Below are positions 59,246 to 64,000 of a stretch of 64,000 bases of DNA, in pieces. Both the position numbers and the translations under genes were made by a program. The DNA is from Thermoanaerobaculia bacterium (GTDB taxonomy: Bacteria; Acidobacteriota; Thermoanaerobaculia; Multivoradales; J023), in NCBI GenBank assembly GCA_028066595.1, contig JALCBJ010000009.1, positions 1 to 64,000 of the forward strand, written 5' to 3'. The first letter of the stretch is position 1, and each line of letters opens with the position of its first letter. The notes beneath the pieces were generated by a model. It worked only from the letters and a program-made list of their open reading frames with translations. It was not told the DNA's origin and ran no database searches.

Positions 59246-62200
59246 CTAGAAGGCGTGTCCGAAGCCCAGATAGACCTCGAAATCGTCGTCTTGCGGACGT
59301 CCGTCGAGCGGGAAACCGAGATCCAGACGAACGATTCCGATCGGAGTTTGGGCGCGTAGGCCGAGACCGAGGGAGGCGAAGAGGTCGTCGAGGGATAGGT
59401 CTTCGACCTCATCCCAGACGTTGCCTGCATCGGCGAACGCCACCCCCTGGACTCCCTCCCACGGCAGGGGGAATCTCAGCTCTTGATTGAGGACAAGGAG
59501 CGCCTGACCACCGCGGGCGCGCAGGCTGCCGTCTTCGTTGGCTTCCCGAGGACCCAGGTCTCGGTCGCTGTAACCACGTACCGAGAACGGTCCGCCGGCG
59601 AAGAAGCGCACGCTACGCGGGAGGACGGTCGCCGTGTCCGATAGGCCGACACGAAGGCTCTGCGACCACACCCACGAGGACGACGACCGTTTCGGAGAGA
59701 ACCTCGACAGCGGAGTGAAGTGATTGAGCTGGCCGTAGAAGCGGAGGTACTCATCCTGTTCGGAGATGATCTCTCGTGCGCCCGACAGATCGAGGCTGAG
59801 CAGGGTGCCTCGCTGCGGGTCGAGGATCCGGTCACGGCTGTCCAGGATCAACTGGATTCCGAGGGAAGGCGTCCGCTCCCGCTCGGAAACCGCTACGGCG
59901 GCGGACCGGTCGGTCAGCTCCTGGTCCACGAAGCGGCCGTAGAGTCGACCCTCCAGCTGTGGCCGGAGGCGCAACCTCAATTGCCCGGTGACTTCCCAAC
60001 CCTCGGACTCCAGGCGGTCCTCGGTCTCCTCGAAGACATCCGCGAAAAGCTCCAGCTCAAGGCCGCGATCGGTTAGCCGGGGAATGCGGCTGTAGAAGCG
60101 GGCGCGTTCCTCGTTCTCGCCATAGAGCACCCGCAGGCCGAGATCGACGCCTCGGCCGGTGAAGTTGTTGTCGAGGGCCTCGAAGATGCCACCGAAGCCG
60201 CCTTCGCTTTCCCACCTCCCTCCATAGGCGACCTCGAAGCGAGGCTTCTCGACGAGGTCGAAGACCAACTTCGTTCCTTCGGCGCCATGTTGGGCATCGA
60301 CGGTCACACGCGAGAAAAGCCGGGTCTCGATCAGTCGTCGCCGGGCTTCTGCGACCTTGAAGCGATCGAGGAGTGCACCGGACTCGAGCCCTGTGAGGTT
60401 ACGAATCCAGCTCTCCCGGACGTGTCCGGCGCCGCGGAGCTCGACCTCGCGCAGGACGTAGCGGTTGCCCGGTTCTGCGACCAGTCGAACATCGGTGACG
60501 TGATTGGCACCAGCGTCGATCTCGGAGTGGACTTTGGCTTCGTAGTAACCCCACGAGCGCAAGTCGGCTTCGAGCCGCGCTGCTTCCTCGGCGACCCGCG
60601 TGCTGGAATAGGCATTGCCCGAAAACAGCTCCGTGCTAGGGCTGCGTGTCTCGACTCGTCGCTCGAGATCCTCGGTCTCGAGACCCTCGATCGTTAGAGA
60701 GCTCACTACGCGTCGAGGCCCTGGCGAGAGGCGAAGGCTCAGGAGCCGATCACGGTCCGTCAGCTTGCGACTCGCCACCTCGGCATTGGGGTAGCCCTCG
60801 GCAGACAGGACACTGAGGAGTCTTGCGTCGGCGTCTTCGTCGGCTGCGGCCAGCTTCACGCGCCACAGAGGACTCTCGAATCGGTGGTGGAGAGTCCGGA
60901 TCACCGATTCGGGAAGGTCTGGCTCAACGCCTTCCGCAACGCGGAACTCGAGCTCCCGAAGATCTAACTGACGGCCGGGCTCGGAATGGACGATCACCCG
61001 GCGATCGGAATCGGAATGGCCTGAAGCGAGTGGCGGTCGCTCGACGTTCACTTGCGGCTCGGGATGACCCAAACTCTTCCAGACCCGAACGGCCTGCTCA
61101 CGCATCTCCTGCAACGACGCCTGCTCATAGTAGTCAGCACGATAGAGGCTGCGAATAGAGTCGCGACGGCTGCGTGGCGGTTGCTCACCAGTGAACTCGA
61201 TGACGGCACGCGGCCCCAGATCTACGTCGAGCACCAGGTCGACGTACCCGGGATCCTTGTCCGGCTCGATGTCGGCGCGCACTTTCGGGTCGGGGAAACC
61301 CGAGCGGCGCAGGGATTCCTCGACGTCTACTTCGATGTCAAAGTCGCTGCCATCGGGAACGAGGTCGCCCGGCAGGAATCCTACGGCTCGCCGGATCCGG
61401 CGTTCTGCGACGATCGCCTCACCGTCCTGCTCGGTACATGCTGCGCATCGGATCTCGATGTCGTCGAGGCGCGGCAGGTTTTCATCGTTGAGATCCTCGG
61501 CACCGCCGAGCCGGATCATCTGCTGCAGCGTCAGGCCGTAGTCGATTTCCTCGGTCGTGAATGCCGTGGCCGACATGCGGGGTAGGAAAGCCAGCTCGTG
61601 GAAATCGAGCAGATAGGTCCGGTCCTCAGCCTCGCGAAGGCCGAATGCAGCGGACAGCGAGACGTTGGGCGACAAGTCCTGGCTGACCACCAGCTTGGCC
61701 TCCGGGCTGGACTCTCCGAAGATGCGCAGCGGACGGTATTCGATGCGCGGGCCGGACAGGCTCGAGCCGAGCCGTGACGCCAGCTGGTCGCCATAGTACG
61801 TGGTAAGCCCGGAAGCGATGGCCTGGCTGTCGATCCGACGATCCTCCGCGGCCGTGCTGCCGAAAGGTACGGGTTCGGCTCTCTCCGCGATCAGCCGCCG
61901 GTCGCCGGACGTCGCGATGGAAGGATCTTCGAGAGACGAGGTGGTGGTCAGATCCAGACGGGCCGGAACGTCCGACCTGCCGGAGAACTCCAGTACCGCA
62001 CGATCCAGCCGAACGACCTGGCCCCAAGCATAGACCTTGCCGCCCGGGTCCACTTCGACGCTGCCGCGAACGTAAGGCCCGTCGAGCGTTCCTCCTACCT
62101 CGAGGGGCGCCCAGCTGGCGTGGAGGTCGGCTACGTTGTTCTTGATCCGCACGCCTTCGACCGTGGCGATGTCGAGATCGAGACGCAGGTCGCGTGTCGA

Positions 62201-64000
62201 CTCGGTGGCATCCCCGATATCCAGCTCCGGCGGCTGAAGGAGCAGATTCAATACTTCGCGATCCGGATCGATCGGCCGGCGGAGGAATCCACGTTCGACC
62301 AGGATATTGGCTCCCAGGTCGCCCGGGCGGTCCGGGTACAGCTGCAGGTCGAAGTTGCCAGAGAGCAGTACCGTCAATCCGTAGTCGAGGCGATACCGGA
62401 TGCTGTCGAGGAATCCCGAGAGGTGTGTTTTTCGATCCTCGTCGAGAATCGTACCTTCGACGTCGAGACGGCCTTCGTTGAGGCGTGCATTGGCCTCCAT
62501 GAGCGAGATCACGCCGTCTTCCACCTTCAAACGGACCCTCGGTGAGACGACGCGGGTGGCATAGGGAGAGACCCAGGTGAACGACATGTCGTCGTCTCCA
62601 ACGACTTCGATCTCGGCGGCATGGTCCTCCGGTGTGCCCGCCGCCAGTACCGTGACCTCGGCAAGACCTTGTGCTCTGCCGCCCGCCAGATAGCCGTTCA
62701 GGAGCTCGGCCTCGAGACTGCCGGTGGCGACTGCCGAGAACTCGCTGACCATTTCGAGAATCGGTTGATCCAGGCGCCAACCTGGCTCCAGCTTGACTTC
62801 GGCTTCGACGTCGAGCTCCCGGTTTCCGGTCTGCCACAGGCCGCGTCGAAGCCGCAGCCTCCGATCGGTGAGAGAAACCGTCTGCCGCTCGGCAGATCGA
62901 AAGGTGTGCTCGGCGAGCTGTACCGTCGCGTCGCCGATGAAGATCTCGCCGGTCGACGCAGTGGGATCTTCCGGCCGTATCTCGAGTCCGCCATGAAGGG
63001 ATGTCCGGAGTGTTTCGGAGGGTGGTGCGTTGCCCAGCCACTGGGCGACACCCCCGGTGTCGAGCGCCGGGATCTCGAACGCGACTCGCAGAGGACCGGA
63101 TGCCTTCTGCGCCAGGGGAAGACCACCGACCGTGTCGAGCCCGGGTAGCTGCTCCAGGGCACTGAGCGGCAGATGAGCGGTAAGCGTTTCGACACTCGGC
63201 CCTCCCGGGGGCAGATCCAGCTCCAAGAGGTCCAGAGCCAGCGCGCCGTTCTCGAGTCGTGTGTCGAGGACCAGCCGTTCCACCGTCGGGTGCGGGGAGT
63301 CGACGGCAACACGTAGCTGAAACCCGTCGAGCAGCGCTCGGGTCACGGCCTGGTTCCTGGTGAAATCTGCCTGGCCATCGAGCTCGAACGGAGCGACAAC
63401 GGCCGTTTCCCGACCCTCGGCCTGAATCGTCCCGGTGGCGCGACGCAGTTGCAGAACCGCGTCGGCCAGAGAGAACTCCGCGTCGAAGTCTTCGAGCCAC
63501 GGCCCGGCCGGCTTGCCCAAGCGGCCGATCACCAACCGCCCATCTACCTGGAGGTCTTCTACGCGAGGGACGGTCTGATCGGGGTCGCCCGCCCAAGGTA
63601 GGGAGGCCCGACCTTCGAGAACTACCGTCCGGGCCTCCAGGTCGACGTCCGTCGTCTCCGGCGCCGACACGACCGAGAGGTCTTCGACTTTAAGGCGGCT
63701 CCGCAGCGCCAGGCTCGGGCCGGTCTCATCGGACAGCTCCAGCTCCAGCTCACCGTCGACTCGGCCCTCGACGCCTGGTGCGTCGTTCGGATGGATCGCA
63801 GCGAGCGACGCGAGCTCGAAGCGATCGGCTGCGATCTCGGAACGGAGTTGGCGGCTGACCGGCCGGCCATCGAAGCGGAAGCGGATCGACGAGTCCTCAT
63901 TGGGGCGCCATAGGCCGCTGCCATCGATGTGCGGGTCCGTGACGGTTCCCGTGAGCTCGGTCCGAATGTTGAGTTGGCCCAGCCAGGGGAGTGGAGGAAG
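59246..64000 (-). CDS. TamB-Omp85 (TamA/BamA-like) fusion protein, partial at window edge
   Basis: A single open frame of at least 1,584 codons that enters from the right edge with no stop, so the N-terminus lies outside. Numbered from a GTG at 63670, which is just an internal codon: residues 1-720 are TamB-like (AsmA/DUF490) beta-taco repeats ending in the C-terminal DUF490 core. That core includes GGTLDGPYVRGSVEVDPGGK, VYAWGQVVRLDRAVLEFSG and VVSQDLSPNVSLSAAFGL. Residues about 735-1140 give five POTRA-like repeats; the last contains YVLREVELRGAGHVRESWI, and LFSRVTVDAQ near its end. Residues about 1143-1474 are the beta-barrel, with the Omp85 motif VRFFAGGPFSVRGYSDRDLG and a terminal Phe (GFGHAF). 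TamA and TamB are normally two proteins in the outer and inner membranes; here they would be one chain. No stop or frameshift is seen at the junction (about 61500-61420). Confidence 0.85.
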   Translation of the reverse strand, partial: LPPLPWLGQLNIRTELTGTVTDPHIDGSGLWRPNEDSSIRFRFDGRPVSRQLRSEIAADRFELASLAAIHPNDAPGVEGRVDGELELELSDETGPSLALRSRLKVEDLSVVSAPETTDVDLEARTVVLEGRASLPWAGDPDQTVPRVEDLQVDGRLVIGRLGKPAGPWLEDFDAEFSLADAVLQLRRATGTIQAEGRETAVVAPFELDGQADFTRNQAVTRALLDGFQLRVAVDSPHPTVERLVLDTRLENGALALDLLELDLPPGGPSVETLTAHLPLSALEQLPGLDTVGGLPLAQKASGPLRVAFEIPALDTGGVAQWLGNAPPSETLRTSLHGGLEIRPEDPTASTGEIFIGDATVQLAEHTFRSAERQTVSLTDRRLRLRRGLWQTGNRELDVEAEVKLEPGWRLDQPILEMVSEFSAVATGSLEAELLNGYLAGGRAQGLAEVTVLAAGTPEDHAAEIEVVGDDDMSFTWVSPYATRVVSPRVRLKVEDGVISLMEANARLNEGRLDVEGTILDEDRKTHLSGFLDSIRYRLDYGLTVLLSGNFDLQLYPDRPGDLGANILVERGFLRRPIDPDREVLNLLLQPPELDIGDATESTRDLRLDLDIATVEGVRIKNNVADLHASWAPLEVGGTLDGPYVRGSVEVDPGGKVYAWGQVVRLDRAVLEFSGRSDVPARLDLTTTSSLEDPSIATSGDRRLIAERAEPVPFGSTAAEDRRIDSQAIASGLTTYYGDQLASRLGSSLSGPRIEYRPLRIFGESSPEAKLVVSQDLSPNVSLSAAFGLREAEDRTYLLDFHELAFLPRMSATAFTTEEIDYGLTLQQMIRLGGAEDLNDENLPRLDDIEIRCAACTEQDGEAIVAERRIRRAVGFLPGDLVPDGSDFDIEVDVEESLRRSGFPDPKVRADIEPDKDPGYVDLVLDVDLGPRAVIEFTGEQPPRSRRDSIRSLYRADYYEQASLQEMREQAVRVWKSLGHPEPQVNVERPPLASGHSDSDRRVIVHSEPGRQLDLRELEFRVAEGVEPDLPESVIRTLHHRFESPLWRVKLAAADEDADARLLSVLSAEGYPNAEVASRKLTDRDRLLSLRLSPGPRRVVSSLTIEGLETEDLERRVETRSPSTELFSGNAYSSTRVAEEAARLEADLRSWGYYEAKVHSEIDAGANHVTDVRLVAEPGNRYVLREVELRGAGHVRESWIRNLTGLESGALLDRFKVAEARRRLIETRLFSRVTVDAQHGAEGTKLVFDLVEKPRFEVAYGGRWESEGGFGGIFEALDNNFTGRGVDLGLRVLYGENEERARFYSRIPRLTDRGLELELFADVFEETEDRLESEGWEVTGQLRLRLRPQLEGRLYGRFVDQELTDRSAAVAVSERERTPSLGIQLILDSRDRILDPQRGTLLSLDLSGAREIISEQDEYLRFYGQLNHFTPLSRFSPKRSSSSWVWSQSLRVGLSDTATVLPRSVRFFAGGPFSVRGYSDRDLGPREANEDGSLRARGGQALLVLNQELRFPLPWEGVQGVAFADAGNVWDEVEDLSLDDLFASLGLGLRAQTPIGIVRLDLGFPLDGRPQDDDFEVYLGFGHAF

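Noticed and set aside
61626-63596. Long open frame (656 codons) on the minus strand in another phase of the TamB region
   Set aside because: Arg/Pro-rich composition and no domain pattern; it is the off-frame shadow of the GC-rich TamB-Omp85 gene, whose own frame shows clear family motifs.

Overview
The window is GC-rich chromosomal DNA from a diderm (Gram-negative type) bacterium. It carries a Tol-Pal operon, LptE, TamB/Omp85, TonB-type and O-antigen-ligase genes. Secreted proteins end in a recurring C-terminal module of the type I associate with Acidobacteriota (Thermoanaerobaculia-like lineages). The phylum call is inference from gene content and protein style; no rRNA gene is present. I see no insertion sequence, phage, integrase or CRISPR array.

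Layout. 1-3.6 kb: a PadR repressor with an AT-rich, possibly leaderless promoter, then a DUF4097-like secreted protein overlapping a large secreted protein. 3.6-8.5 kb: a flavoprotein, a repeat-rich secreted propeller-like protein whose C-terminal module has slipped out of frame, a truncated second module copy, and a lipoprotein fused onto that remnant. 8.5-14.5 kb: housekeeping genes der, an ihfA-like gene, merR, tRNA-Pro(GGG), the overlapping ribH-nusB-transglutaminase-lptE operon, and rpsT. 14.7-19.8 kb (minus strand): tolQ, tolR, a TonB/TolA-like transducer, tolB, pal, cpoB. 20-25.8 kb: etfBA, argF, and a complete EF-P beta-lysylation set (efp, epmA, epmB). 25.9-32 kb: an ankyrin protein, an SMC/Rad50-like ATPase with a small partner, and a membrane glycosyltransferase with TPRs. 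32-42 kb: a GAF-GGDEF protein, a secreted metalloprotease, a cobalamin adenosyltransferase, an ALDH7-type dehydrogenase, an O-antigen ligase-like protein, a 7Fe ferredoxin and a ThiO-like oxidase.

42-47.4 kb: two overlapping ArsA-like ATPases, then a polyhydroxyalkanoate granule cluster (phaR, two phasins, a patatin-like hydrolase). Upstream of phaR are five copies of a 17-bp dyad, one of them inside a good sigma-70 promoter. 47.6-59.2 kb: a TPR protein, a secreted protein, a REC-PAS-GGDEF-EAL protein, an M50 protease, a DUF374 acyltransferase, a stand-alone HyuA-like protein, an NtrB-like kinase and a DUF3667 protein.

59.2-64 kb (minus strand, running off the window): one uninterrupted reading frame that joins a TamB (DUF490) C-terminal region to five POTRA-like repeats and an Omp85 beta-barrel. 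This looks like a single-chain TamB-TamA/BamA fusion and is the most unusual gene here. Other leads are the phaR operator array, the SMC-like ATPase pair, the ArsA pair in which one member lacks the signature lysine, and the frame-shifted secreted-protein locus.
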